16,988 bases of DNA from Candidatus Benthicola azotiphorus (GTDB lineage: Bacteria > Gemmatimonadota > Gemmatimonadetes > Palauibacterales > Palauibacteraceae). The stretch is from positions 1-16,988 of the forward strand of contig CANPVW010000129.1 in NCBI GenBank assembly GCA_947581745.1, in the 5' to 3' direction. The stretch's first letter is position 1; each line of letters starts with the position of its first letter. Position numbers and translations under genes: made by a program. The notes below the pieces were generated by a model that saw only the letters and a list, made by a program, of their open reading frames with translations, was not told the origin of the DNA and did no database searches. This document shows positions 6,849-13,969 of the stretch, piece after piece.

Positions 6849-8536
6849 GCGTCGTCCGTACCGCCGACCTGGTGGATGTGAACGTCACGCTGCGGGAACG
6901 GGATCGACACGCCCTCGGCGTCGAATCGCTGCTTCACCGCCTCTGTGACGTCCCAGTAGACCGCCCAGTAGTCCTCGGTCCGGCACCAGGGGCGGCACAC
7001 GAAGTTCACCGAGGAGTCCCCCAGCTCGTGCACTCGCACCACCGACTCCGGCTCGTCGAGGACCAGGTCGTGGCTCTTGAGGATGTCCTCCAGGATCGCG
7101 CGAGCCTTCGGGATGTCGTCCCCGTATCCGATCCCGAACGTGAGGTCCACGCGCCTCTGGTCCTGCGCCGTGACGTTGTTGATCACGTCGCCCCACACCT
7201 TGTTGTTGGGGACGACCATGACCTGATTGTCCGGTGTCGTGATCACGGTGGAGACGAGCGACACGGAGTGCACCACGCCTTTCACGCCCCCCGCCGCCAC
7301 GTAGTCGCCGACGTCGAACGGGTGGTAGAACATGATCATCAGTCCGGAGGCGAAGTTCGAGAGCGTGTCCTGCAGCGCGAAGCCCAATACGAAGCCGGCG
7401 ATCCCGAGGCCCGCCAGCATCGGTCCGACGTCGACCCCGACCACGGCCAGCACGACCAGCAGACCGAGCAGCCACACCAGCTTCGCGGCGATGCCCACCA
7501 GAAGCCGGCGCAGGAGTTCCGTGGTCTCGACGGGGGACGCGGACAGGGCCCGCTGCACGAGCCGGCGGCTCAGCCGGGCCAGGACCCCGAACACGAACAG
7601 CACCAGCAGGATGGTGGCCAGCTTCACGAGGATCCCGGCGCTGTTCTGGCGCAGCCAGTCCAGGATCTTCTGCCAGCGGTCGGCGACGACGCCACCCACC
7701 ACGTTCGGATTGAGGATGTCCTCGCCGATGTCACCGGTGGTCTCGAGCAGCAGGCGGCGGTAGCCGTCCGTCGGGAGATCTCGAGTCTCCAGCACGCGGA
7801 CCAGGGACTGGAGGCTCGTCGTCGTGCCGTGCAGCTTCTCGTCGAGCGCGTCGATCTCCTCCTTGATGGTGACCGTGTCGGCCCCGGCCTTCGCCGATCG
7901 CCGCACCAGCGCGGCCCGCTGGTCTCGCGCCAGCTCGATCCGCGCGGCGATGGTCGCGGCCCGATCCGCGAGGCGATGGTCGAACAGGCCGACATCGGGT
8001 CCGAGCTCGGCGTTCACGACCTCCGCCCACTTGATGTCCGCTGCCGCCGCCCCGATGAGCTCATCGAGGGCTGCGTTCAGCTCCGTGAGCTGGACCTCGA
8101 GATCGAACAGCTGCGCCGCCGGCGTGTCCGGCCGTGCCACGCGCAGTTGCCTGATGCGTCCGTCGAGGTGTTCGGCGCGCCGGGTGATGGAGCCGAACTC
8201 CTGCTCCAGCGCCGCACGGACCCGTTCAGTCACGTCCAGTTCCTCGGATCCGTCCTCGCGTGCCTTCTGCGTCGCGGCGACCAGCTCCTCGAGCAGGGCG
8301 TGATGCTCACGCCAGCGCCGGATGAGCTGATCCTCGAACAGCTCGACGTCTTCCCCGACCGCGCTGTCGCGCCGCATCTGCAGGTAGCCGATCCTCCCTT
8401 CCACGTCTCCGAGCCGGTTGAGCAGCTCGGGCATGGGATCGGCAGCGGGTTCCTGCTGCGCGAGGGCGGATCCAGGTGAGGTTGCGAGACTGGCGAACAG
8501 CAACAGCCAGCCGGTCGAAATCCGGAACGCTTTCAT
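6845..8536 (-). CDS. MscS-family mechanosensitive ion channel with periplasmic helical domain
   Basis: I place the start at the ATG at 8536, giving 563 residues, because a good signal peptide follows (about residues 1-26, ending GSALA-QQ) and a GGAG lies 10 bases upstream. An in-frame extension to 8620 would bury this signal. Residues about 30-270 are charged and helical, probably coiled-coil, and should lie in the periplasm. Three membrane helices follow, near 300-320, 345-367 and 372-403. The last is the Gly/Ala-rich pore helix (GLGIAGFVLGFALQDTLSNF). The MscS beta domain follows (HPFDVGDYV, then PNNKVW) and a C-terminal alpha/beta domain. The channel should release solutes on hypo-osmotic shock. 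It is longer than E. coli MscS (286 residues) because of the N-terminal domain. It is first in a pair with the beta-lactamase. Confidence 0.92.
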   Translation of the reverse strand: MKAFRISTGWLLLFASLATSPGSALAQQEPAADPMPELLNRLGDVEGRIGYLQMRRDSAVGEDVELFEDQLIRRWREHHALLEELVAATQKAREDGSEELDVTERVRAALEQEFGSITRRAEHLDGRIRQLRVARPDTPAAQLFDLEVQLTELNAALDELIGAAAADIKWAEVVNAELGPDVGLFDHRLADRAATIAARIELARDQRAALVRRSAKAGADTVTIKEEIDALDEKLHGTTTSLQSLVRVLETRDLPTDGYRRLLLETTGDIGEDILNPNVVGGVVADRWQKILDWLRQNSAGILVKLATILLVLFVFGVLARLSRRLVQRALSASPVETTELLRRLLVGIAAKLVWLLGLLVVLAVVGVDVGPMLAGLGIAGFVLGFALQDTLSNFASGLMIMFYHPFDVGDYVAAGGVKGVVHSVSLVSTVITTPDNQVMVVPNNKVWGDVINNVTAQDQRRVDLTFGIGYGDDIPKARAILEDILKSHDLVLDEPESVVRVHELGDSSVNFVCRPWCRTEDYWAVYWDVTEAVKQRFDAEGVSIPFPQRDVHIHQVGGTDDA

Positions 8537-8652
8537 ATCAGGGCCACTCCATGCCATGTCGTCCACCTGTTCTCCCGTATTCCCAGCGGGGGGATCTTGA
8601 GGCCCTTGCCCGTTTCGCACAACCGGTGGACGCCGGCTTCGGGGGGCGGGCA

Positions 8653-8681
8653 GTGACTGAACGGCACCCGAGCCCTAGCTT
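8653..8681 (+). promoter_or_regulatory. Putative sigma-70-type promoter for the 8714 gene
   Basis: GTGACT (8653-8658) and TAGCTT (8676-8681) are separated by 17 bases, the optimal spacing. Transcription would begin near 8688, about 25 bases before the ATG at 8714, leaving room for the AAGGAGG ribosome site. The hexamers match the consensus only in part, so this is a prediction. The 177-base divergent gap must also hold the MscS promoter, which I could not place. Confidence 0.4.
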
Positions 8682-8713
8682 GCAGCACCGCACCTTTCGA
8701 CAAGGAGGTTCCA

Positions 8714-9325
8714 ATGTTTCACAAGTCGCGGATCCTGCTGGCCGGACTCGTCTGTTGCGCCTGCTCATCGGCCACGACCGGGGCGAGTCCGAGTCTCTCC
8801 ATCACGGATGCCCTGGACCGGGGCGTCGACATGTTCGGGATCGTGGCGGACCTTCCCCACAACCAGTATCTGGGCGAGTCGCAGGCCGTCGGGACGACCC
8901 GCTTTCCCACCGTCTATCGGTGGCAGGCCCAGCACACGCTGCTGGAACGCGGGGGCACCGATGTGCTGATCTCCGTCGAGGGCCTCCAGCTGGCCGGTCT
9001 GCCCGTGCTGAACGAAGGGACCGAGCTCGACTTCGTCGGAGGGCTCTACGAGGATGTACGATACCGGCTCGCGGGAACGCTGAACCGCATCTCCATCTCG
9101 GGCGCGTACGACGTCCGGCTGACCGTGGACTGGCAGATGTACGACGTGGAGTCCGGTTCGATGGTGTTCACGGGAGCGTCCAGCGGATTCGCCCGGGGGC
9201 AGACCCTGGGGCTCACCCGAATCCGGCCGAATGCCTTCCTGGACGCCTTCCAGGACTGCCTCGGGGAGCTGTTCGCCCAACCGGACTTCGCCGCTGCGAT
9301 CGCGCCGGGTGCCGACGCGAGCTGA
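8714..9325 (+). CDS. Exported or lipoprotein of unknown function
   Basis: I do not recognise this 203-residue protein. It begins with a short hydrophobic signal (residues 5-13) followed by a Cys-rich CCACSS at 14-19. Cys15 or Cys17 could be lipidated, but neither has an ideal lipobox. The rest looks like a beta-rich soluble domain with alternating hydrophobics. One part (SISGAYDVRLTVDWQMYDV, then SGSMVFTG) reads like a domain sensing or assembling at the outer membrane, as in some secretin- or CsgG-associated lipoproteins, but no motif supports that firmly. The start is well defined: ATG with AAGGAGG 6 bases upstream and a plausible promoter. The downstream carrier gene is in the same frame, 39 bases on, so the two probably share a transcript. 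Confidence 0.75.
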   Translation: MFHKSRILLAGLVCCACSSATTGASPSLSITDALDRGVDMFGIVADLPHNQYLGESQAVGTTRFPTVYRWQAQHTLLERGGTDVLISVEGLQLAGLPVLNEGTELDFVGGLYEDVRYRLAGTLNRISISGAYDVRLTVDWQMYDVESGSMVFTGASSGFARGQTLGLTRIRPNAFLDAFQDCLGELFAQPDFAAAIAPGADAS

Positions 9326-9353
9326 CGCCGCCCTCAGGCGGCCCCTGGCAGGG

Positions 9354-9367
9354 AGGAGGCGGCCCTG
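9354..9367 (+). promoter_or_regulatory. Ribosome binding site selecting a CTG start
   Basis: AGGAGG (9354-9359) lies 5 bases before CTG at 9365-9367, in frame with the carrier. Between the previous stop (9323-9325) and GTG at 9401 there is no ATG, GTG or TTG in this frame, and the GTG has no purine-rich site upstream. The CTG is thus the best-placed start. Confidence 0.55.
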
Positions 9368-10849
9368 AACGGCGGTCTCAAGCGCGGCGCGCTCGACCGG
9401 GTGCTGTGCCTGTTCGCCGAGGTGCGCGCCGGAGAGGGCGCGAACGTCCTGATCCTGGCGGCGAACGTCTTCCTCCTGCTCACGGCCTACTACATCCTCA
9501 AGCCCCTGCGCGACGGGCTCATCATCGGCGAGCAGGGCCCGGCGTTCGCCTCGTACATGGCCGCGGCCATGGCTTTCATCCTCATCCCGGTGATCGCCGG
9601 TTACGGCAAGCTGGCCGACCGGTTTCCGCGCCGGCGCCTGATCAACGTCGTCACTCTGTTCTTCGCCGGTTGCTGCCTTGTCTTCTTCATCGCCGGACAG
9701 GCGGGGGCGCGGATCGGAATCGCATTCTACATCTGGATCGGGATCTTCAACGCGATGATCGTCGCCCAGTTCTGGGGCTTCGCGAACGACCTGTACACGA
9801 ACGCCGAGGGCGAGCGCCTGTTCCCGATCGTGCAGGTGGGCGGTGCGGTCGGTGCGATCGTCGGCGCGGTCACGGTAGGGAGGATGATCGAGCCCCTGGG
9901 CCTCTACCTGCCGATGCTCCTGGCGGGGAGTCTGCTGGTCGTCAGCCTCGGGCTGACGAACTGGGTGGATGAGCGCGAGCGCCGGCGCACGGAAGGAACC
10001 GCCGCGATCGGAACGAGCACGGCTTTCGCGCCGGCGGCCACCGGCGAGTTCCGACTCGAGACCGGCGAATTCAAGAACCTGCGCGAGGCCCTGCTGGAGG
10101 CGCTGGAAAAGGAGAAACAGGCGCAGGCCAGGAGCGAGCAGGAGAGGAGACCGCCGGACGCCCCCGACACGGTGCCGGCAGGGGGACGCGGAGCCTTCGC
10201 GCTGGTCTTCCGGACCCGCTACCTGCTGTACATCGCCATCCTCGTGCTGCTCCTCAACTGGGTCAACACGAACGGAGAGAACCTGCTCAACTTCCTGATC
10301 GCGAACGGCGCCGAGAAGGCCGTGGCCGCGGACCCGACCGGCGGACTCACCGTGGGCGAGTACGCCGGGAGCTTCCGGGCCGGCTTCTACTACTGGGTGA
10401 ACATCGCGACCCTCGTCACGCAGCTGTTCTTCGTATCCCGGATCATCAAGTACGTCGGCGTCCACGTGGCGATCATGATCCTGCCGATCATCGCGCTCGG
10501 CTCGTACTCGCTCATCGTCCTGTATCCGGTGCTGGAATACGTGCGGTGGGCCAAGACGGCCGAGAACGCGACGGACTACTCGCTCCAGAACACGGTGCAG
10601 CAGGCGCTGTTCCTGCCGACCACGCGCGAGCAGAAGTACAAGGCCAAGCAGGTGACGGACGCGTTCTCGAAGCGAGTCGGGGACACCCTGGCGGGCCTGA
10701 CGGTGTTCGTGATCGTGAACGCCTTCGGGACGGACATCCGCTACTTCGCCTGGCTGAACCTCGTGCTGGTGCTCGCGTGGCTCGCCGTGGCGTGGCGGAT
10801 CGGACGGGAGTACCGCGTGCTCACTGCCACCGGACGCCCGCCGTCCTGA
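9365..10849 (+). CDS. ATP/ADP-translocase-like (NTP/NDP exchange) transporter
   Basis: This is a multi-pass membrane protein of 494 residues from CTG 9365, or 482 from GTG 9401. The N-terminal part, FAEVRAGEG followed by a helix with LTAYYILKPLRDGLI, is characteristic of the AAA/TLC translocase family and its free-living relatives. About 12 membrane segments fall in two halves. Between them is a hydrophilic, charged linker of roughly 80 residues, rich in Glu, Lys, Arg and Ala, containing two similar TGEF motifs. The C-terminal half keeps the family-like LFLPTTREQKYKAKQVTDAF loop. True ATP/ADP exchange is known from plastids and intracellular bacteria. In free-living bacteria the substrate is usually unknown, so nucleotide exchange is not assured here. 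The CTG start restores an amphipathic N terminus usual for the family. Convergent with the rhodanese, 10 bases apart. Confidence 0.87.
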   Translation: MNGGLKRGALDRVLCLFAEVRAGEGANVLILAANVFLLLTAYYILKPLRDGLIIGEQGPAFASYMAAAMAFILIPVIAGYGKLADRFPRRRLINVVTLFFAGCCLVFFIAGQAGARIGIAFYIWIGIFNAMIVAQFWGFANDLYTNAEGERLFPIVQVGGAVGAIVGAVTVGRMIEPLGLYLPMLLAGSLLVVSLGLTNWVDERERRRTEGTAAIGTSTAFAPAATGEFRLETGEFKNLREALLEALEKEKQAQARSEQERRPPDAPDTVPAGGRGAFALVFRTRYLLYIAILVLLLNWVNTNGENLLNFLIANGAEKAVAADPTGGLTVGEYAGSFRAGFYYWVNIATLVTQLFFVSRIIKYVGVHVAIMILPIIALGSYSLIVLYPVLEYVRWAKTAENATDYSLQNTVQQALFLPTTREQKYKAKQVTDAFSKRVGDTLAGLTVFVIVNAFGTDIRYFAWLNLVLVLAWLAVAWRIGREYRVLTATGRPPS

Positions 10850-10859
10850 AGCGGGCGGC

Positions 10860-11735
10860 CTACCTCTCGATCGGAGCTCCCACCAGGTTGCCCCACTCCG
10901 TCCACGATCCGTCGTAGTTGCGGACGCGCGGGAAGCCCAGGAGGTGGGTGAGCACGAACCACGTGTGGCTCGACCGCTCCCCGATCCGGCAGTAGGCGAT
11001 CACTTCCTCGTCGGGATCGAGGCCGACCTCTTCCAGGTAGATGGCGCGGAGCTCTTCGGCCGACTTGAAGGTGCCGTCGTCGTTCGCCGCCCGCTTCCAC
11101 GGCACGCTCGCCGCGCCGGGAATGTGACCGCCGCGCAGAGCTCCTTCCTGAGGGTAGTCGGGCATGTGCAGAAGCTCACCCCGATACTCCTGGGGAGACC
11201 TCACGTCCACGAGCCGTCCGCCCCGGTCGAAATGACGGAACACCTGGTCGCGAAAAGCCCGCACGGGCCCATCGTCGCGATTGACCACCGGATAGCTGGC
11301 GGAGGCGCGCTCCGGCGCATCCGTCGTCATCGGTCGCCCGTCCGCCACCCACTTCTGCCGTCCGCCGTCCATCAGCCGGGTGTCGGGGTGCCCGAACAGC
11401 GTGAACACCCAGAGGGCGTAGGCGGCCCACCAGTTGTAGTTGTCTCCATAGAACACCACCGTGTGATCACGGGAGATCCCCTTGCGGGACATCAGGTCCG
11501 CGAACCGCTCAGGTGTCAGGTAGTCGCGCACCAGCGGATCGTTGAGGTCGGCGTGCCAGTCCACCTTGACGGCACCGGGCACGTGTCCGGTCTCGTACAG
11601 CAGCACGTCCTCATCGGACTCGACGATGACCACGGAGGAGTCCGCCAGGTGCTCCTCGACCCAGTCGGCGGACACGAGCTTCTCGGGATGCGCGAACTGC
11701 TGAAATCGGGTCGATGGATCCTGGGGGGTGGACAT
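10860..11735 (-). CDS. Two-domain rhodanese, thiosulfate sulfurtransferase
   Basis: This 291-residue protein has two rhodanese domains. The N-terminal one (about 20-135) has no catalytic cysteine: its loop is FYGDNYNWWAA. The C-terminal one (about 170-288) carries Cys249 in the active loop YCRIGERSSHTWF. CRIGER loops belong to thiosulfate sulfurtransferases of the CysA/SseA-like group rather than mercaptopyruvate enzymes (CGSGVT). It should form a persulfide on Cys249 and pass sulfur to cyanide or a thiol acceptor. No signal peptide is present, so it is cytoplasmic. The ATG has GGGAG 7 bases upstream. It is divergent from the SufE-like gene with only 91 bases between, so the two may be co-regulated. 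A sulfur-relay link between them is inference. Confidence 0.92.
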   Translation of the reverse strand: MSTPQDPSTRFQQFAHPEKLVSADWVEEHLADSSVVIVESDEDVLLYETGHVPGAVKVDWHADLNDPLVRDYLTPERFADLMSRKGISRDHTVVFYGDNYNWWAAYALWVFTLFGHPDTRLMDGGRQKWVADGRPMTTDAPERASASYPVVNRDDGPVRAFRDQVFRHFDRGGRLVDVRSPQEYRGELLHMPDYPQEGALRGGHIPGAASVPWKRAANDDGTFKSAEELRAIYLEEVGLDPDEEVIAYCRIGERSSHTWFVLTHLLGFPRVRNYDGSWTEWGNLVGAPIER

Positions 11736-11826
11736 AGCGTACTCCCGGGTTGTCGTGCCACTTTCGTCGTGCGCGAACAGCGCTTCAATAAAGATAACCC
11801 ATCCGAGGGCCGGGAGGTTCAGCCGG
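11736..11826. other. Divergent intergenic region, rhodanese / sufE
   Basis: These 91 bases separate the two divergent starts. They hold the ribosome sites (GGGAG for rhodanese on the - strand; GGGAGG at 11812-11817 for sufE) and an unusually AT-rich stretch at 11784-11797 (TTCAATAAAGATAA). That stretch stands out in this GC-rich window and probably lies in the promoter area. I could not assign convincing -35/-10 pairs on either strand. Confidence 0.35.
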
Positions 11827-12270
11827 ATGTCGATGCCGGGGAAATTGCAGGAGATCGTGGACCAGTTCGCTTCCGCCCCGCGAGAGCTTCGCGTGCAGGC
11901 GCTGCTCGACTTCTCGCGCAGGGTCCCGCCCTTGCCCGACCACCTGGCTGCGCATCGGGATCGGATGGAGCAGGTGCACGAGTGCCAGACGCCGTTCTTC
12001 CTGGCGACCGAGGTGGACGGGGACGGGGCCGTCCACCTGTATTTCGACTGTCCGCCCGAAGCGCCGACGGTGCGCGGCTTCGCAGGAATCCTCCGGGAGG
12101 GCCTGGAGGGAGAGCGCCGGGAAGCGATACTCGCCGTGCCGGCCGACTTCTACGCCGGGATGGGGCTGCAGGAAGTAGTTTCGGCGCTTAGACTTCGTGG
12201 CATGGGGGCCATCCTCGCGCGCCTGAAGCGGCAGGTTCGAGCGACCACACAAACCGAGGGAGATGAATGA
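11827..12270 (+). CDS. sufE: SufE-like sulfur acceptor / Fe-S assembly protein
   Basis: This 147-residue protein matches SufE in length and layout. The sulfur-accepting Cys53 sits in VHECQTPFFL, the position of the VxGCQSxVW motif of SufE. The C-terminal LRLRGMGAILARLK is the usual end of the family. SufE takes persulfide sulfur from the cysteine desulfurase SufS and stimulates it; no sufS or sufBCD is in this window, so it must work with distant genes. I chose ATG 11827, 9 bases after GGGAGG, over the longer frame from 11728. ATG 11833 is an alternative. The stop overlaps the next start (ATGA), coupling it to the haem-binding protein. The replacement of the usual Gly before Cys by Glu is worth noting. 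Confidence 0.88.
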   Translation: MSMPGKLQEIVDQFASAPRELRVQALLDFSRRVPPLPDHLAAHRDRMEQVHECQTPFFLATEVDGDGAVHLYFDCPPEAPTVRGFAGILREGLEGERREAILAVPADFYAGMGLQEVVSALRLRGMGAILARLKRQVRATTQTEGDE

Positions 12271-12725
12271 GCAAGCGCAACAGGATCCTCGTCATGACCG
12301 GGCTCCTCGTGATCGCGATTCAGCTGGTGCCGGTTCGCCGCGACAATCCTCCGGTGACGGCCGAGATCCAGACCCCGGACGAGATCGGGTCGCTGCTCCG
12401 CGGCTCCTGCTACGATTGCCATTCGAACCTGACCGAGTGGCCCTGGTACAGCCGGGTGGCGCCGGCGTCGTGGCTCGTCGTGAAGGACGTCAGAAAGGGC
12501 AGGAGCGAGCTCAATTTCACGGAGTGGGGCGACTACACGGACCGCCGGCGCGACCACAAGCTCGAGGAGCTCGAGGAGAAGGTCTCGGAGGGCGAAATGC
12601 CGCTGAAGATCTACCTGCCCCTGCACCCGGAGGCCCGTCTCACGGACGCCGAGCGGCAGGTCCTGGTGGACTGGGCCCGGGCGGAGCGGGCGGCCATGGG
12701 GCCGATCCCCGAGGCGGGAGAATGA
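12267..12725 (+). CDS. Haem-binding (c-type, CxxCH) membrane-anchored protein
   Basis: This 152-residue protein has one N-terminal membrane anchor (about 7-22) and a periplasmic domain with a single c-type haem site, Cys48-Tyr-Asp-Cys51-His52. WPWYSRVAP and SEGEMPLKIYLPLHPEA are typical of the haem_bd family (PF14376). Met111 in GEMP is a candidate distal ligand. The ATG overlaps the sufE stop (ATGA). The protein should be matured by the cytochrome c system in the periplasm. Its role may be electron transfer or haem sensing; this is not established for the family. The neighbours are oxidase-assembly genes, which suggests a respiratory context. Confidence 0.9.
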   Translation: MSKRNRILVMTGLLVIAIQLVPVRRDNPPVTAEIQTPDEIGSLLRGSCYDCHSNLTEWPWYSRVAPASWLVVKDVRKGRSELNFTEWGDYTDRRRDHKLEELEEKVSEGEMPLKIYLPLHPEARLTDAERQVLVDWARAERAAMGPIPEAGE

Positions 12726-12737
12726 GCCGGGGCGGTG

Positions 12738-13172
12738 CTACTCGCGCCGTTTCGCGATCCAGGCGTCCGCGCTGAAAGGCCCGCCGCCCCAGGCGGCGAA
12801 GAACAGGTACGTGAAGCAGAACAGCATGGCGAGCTCGCCGCCGTTCTCCCACCACCACGGGCCGCCCCGGGGGACGTGGATCCAGAAGTAGGCGACCGCC
12901 ATCTCGCCGGCCAGGATGAACGCCACCGGCCGCGTGAACAGGCCGAGCACGATGAGCATGCCGCCGAACGTCTCGAGCACGCCGGCGATGCCCCAGCGCG
13001 ACATCAGCTCCGCCGCCTCGCCGGGGCCACCGAATCCGCCGAGCCAGCCGAAGCGCTTGGGAAGTCCGTGCGTCATGAAGGCCAGGCCCACGATGATGCG
13101 GAGGATCGTCCACGTCAGGTCCCGCGCCCGCGCGCTCCGCTCGCTGTCGGCTGTTTCCACCACTGTTCTCAC
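12738..13172 (-). CDS. DoxX family membrane protein
   Basis: This 144-residue protein has four hydrophobic segments, at about 22-38, 62-80, 84-98 and 113-128. It carries the DoxX-typical opening LRIIVGLAFMTHGLPK and a central glycine-rich FGGPGEAA stretch. DoxX proteins are small inner-membrane proteins first met beside a terminal quinol oxidase; in several bacteria they have been linked to redox or thiol stress. No catalytic residue can be assigned. The start is a GTG at 13172 without a strong ribosome site, so the N terminus is uncertain by a few residues; nearby GTG codons follow. It converges on the haem-binding gene, 12 bases apart, and is divergent from the SCO gene. Confidence 0.85.
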   Translation of the reverse strand: MRTVVETADSERSARARDLTWTILRIIVGLAFMTHGLPKRFGWLGGFGGPGEAAELMSRWGIAGVLETFGGMLIVLGLFTRPVAFILAGEMAVAYFWIHVPRGGPWWWENGGELAMLFCFTYLFFAAWGGGPFSADAWIAKRRE

Positions 13173-13291
13173 TCACGGAGCTCGAGTTCGGGGATCGATC
13201 GCGACACGATTCGAACCCCGCTGCACCGTTCCCGTTCCCGCCGGGCTTGCCGCAAGGCAGACCTCTCGTGGCCTCCGGGGTTACCTCCGCT

Positions 13292-13297
13292 TAGGTT
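13292..13297 (+). promoter_or_regulatory. Putative -10 element giving a leaderless SCO transcript
   Basis: TAGGTT (13292-13297) fits TANNNT and ends 9 bases before the ATG at 13307. Transcription would start at or next to the ATG. The bases between (GCCGGCTGC) contain no Shine-Dalgarno-like purine run, as expected for a leaderless message. No good -35 was seen. The rest of the 134-base divergent gap contains only a small inverted repeat, CTTGC-C-GCAAG, upstream. Confidence 0.4.
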
Positions 13298-13306
13298 GCC
13301 GGCTGC

Positions 13307-13969
13307 ATGAAACGAGTCCGTCGCAGCACTGGTGGGGTCGCCGGGCGCGCCCACGCGATCGTCGTGTTCACGGCCTGCCTCGGTCTGCTCTCGGCCTGTC
13401 GGGTCGAGGCGCCGGAGCGGTCGGAGGCGGAAGAGCGTGCGCGGACCACCGGGTATCGGGGAATCCTGCTGGAGGACACGGATCCGCGTCCCGACTTCGT
13501 GCTCACCGACGCCCGCGGCGAAGCTTTCGACTTTCGGGCGGAGACCGAGGGCAAGCTCGCGCTGCTGTTCTTCGGCTACACCTTCTGCCCGGACGTCTGC
13601 CCCGTGCATATGGCGAGCATCGCGGCGGTGAAGCGGGATCTGAGCGTGGAGGAGCAGCGGCGGATGTCCATCGTGTTCGTCACCGTGGATCCGGAGCGCG
13701 ACACGCCGGAGCGCCTCCGCGAGTGGCTCTCGAACTTCGACCCTTCGTTCGTCGGTCTCCGGGGGACCGAGGCCCGGGTGGACAGCATCATGCTGGGGCT
13801 CGGGCTGCCCGCGGCGATCCGGGACACGACCGCGGGTCCGGACTACCCGGTGGGACATGCCTCGCAGGTGATCGCCTTCCCGCCGGGCGACGGCTTCCGG
13901 GTGATCTACCCGTTCGGGACGCGCCAGGCGGACTGGAAGCACGACCTTCCCCGGCTCCTGAAGAAGTGA
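13307..13969 (+). CDS. SCO1/SenC family copper-binding lipoprotein
   Basis: This 220-residue protein has a lipoprotein signal with a good lipobox, LLSAC, so Cys31 should be lipidated and the domain faces the periplasm. The thioredoxin-like SCO domain follows. Its copper ligands are complete: Cys94 and Cys98 in FCPDVCP and His184 in VGHASQV. SCO proteins deliver copper to, or reduce, the CuA site of cytochrome c oxidase. The VTVDPERDTPERL stretch is also typical. The GTG of the CtaG gene overlaps its stop, so the two assembly factors are translated together. There is no ribosome site before the ATG; the transcript may be leaderless. No oxidase subunit genes are in the window. Confidence 0.94.
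   Translation: MKRVRRSTGGVAGRAHAIVVFTACLGLLSACRVEAPERSEAEERARTTGYRGILLEDTDPRPDFVLTDARGEAFDFRAETEGKLALLFFGYTFCPDVCPVHMASIAAVKRDLSVEEQRRMSIVFVTVDPERDTPERLREWLSNFDPSFVGLRGTEARVDSIMLGLGLPAAIRDTTAGPDYPVGHASQVIAFPPGDGFRVIYPFGTRQADWKHDLPRLLKK

Noticed and set aside
6722..8479. A 585-codon open frame on the + strand opposite MscS
   Set aside because: Antisense shadow of a clear MscS gene; the translation is rich in His, Asp, Gln, Arg and lacks domains.
8765..10465. A 566-codon open frame on the - strand opposite the lipoprotein and carrier
   Set aside because: Spans two real genes on the other strand and has no recognisable domain or ribosome site.
13246..13256. Small inverted repeat CTTGC-C-GCAAG in the DoxX/SCO gap
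   Set aside because: The arms are only 5 bp with a 1-base centre and no linked promoter, so chance is likely.
12916..13965. Upstream in-frame extension of CtaG
   Set aside because: It lies over DoxX and SCO and encodes no membrane or domain sequence; the GTG at 13966 is coupled to the SCO stop.
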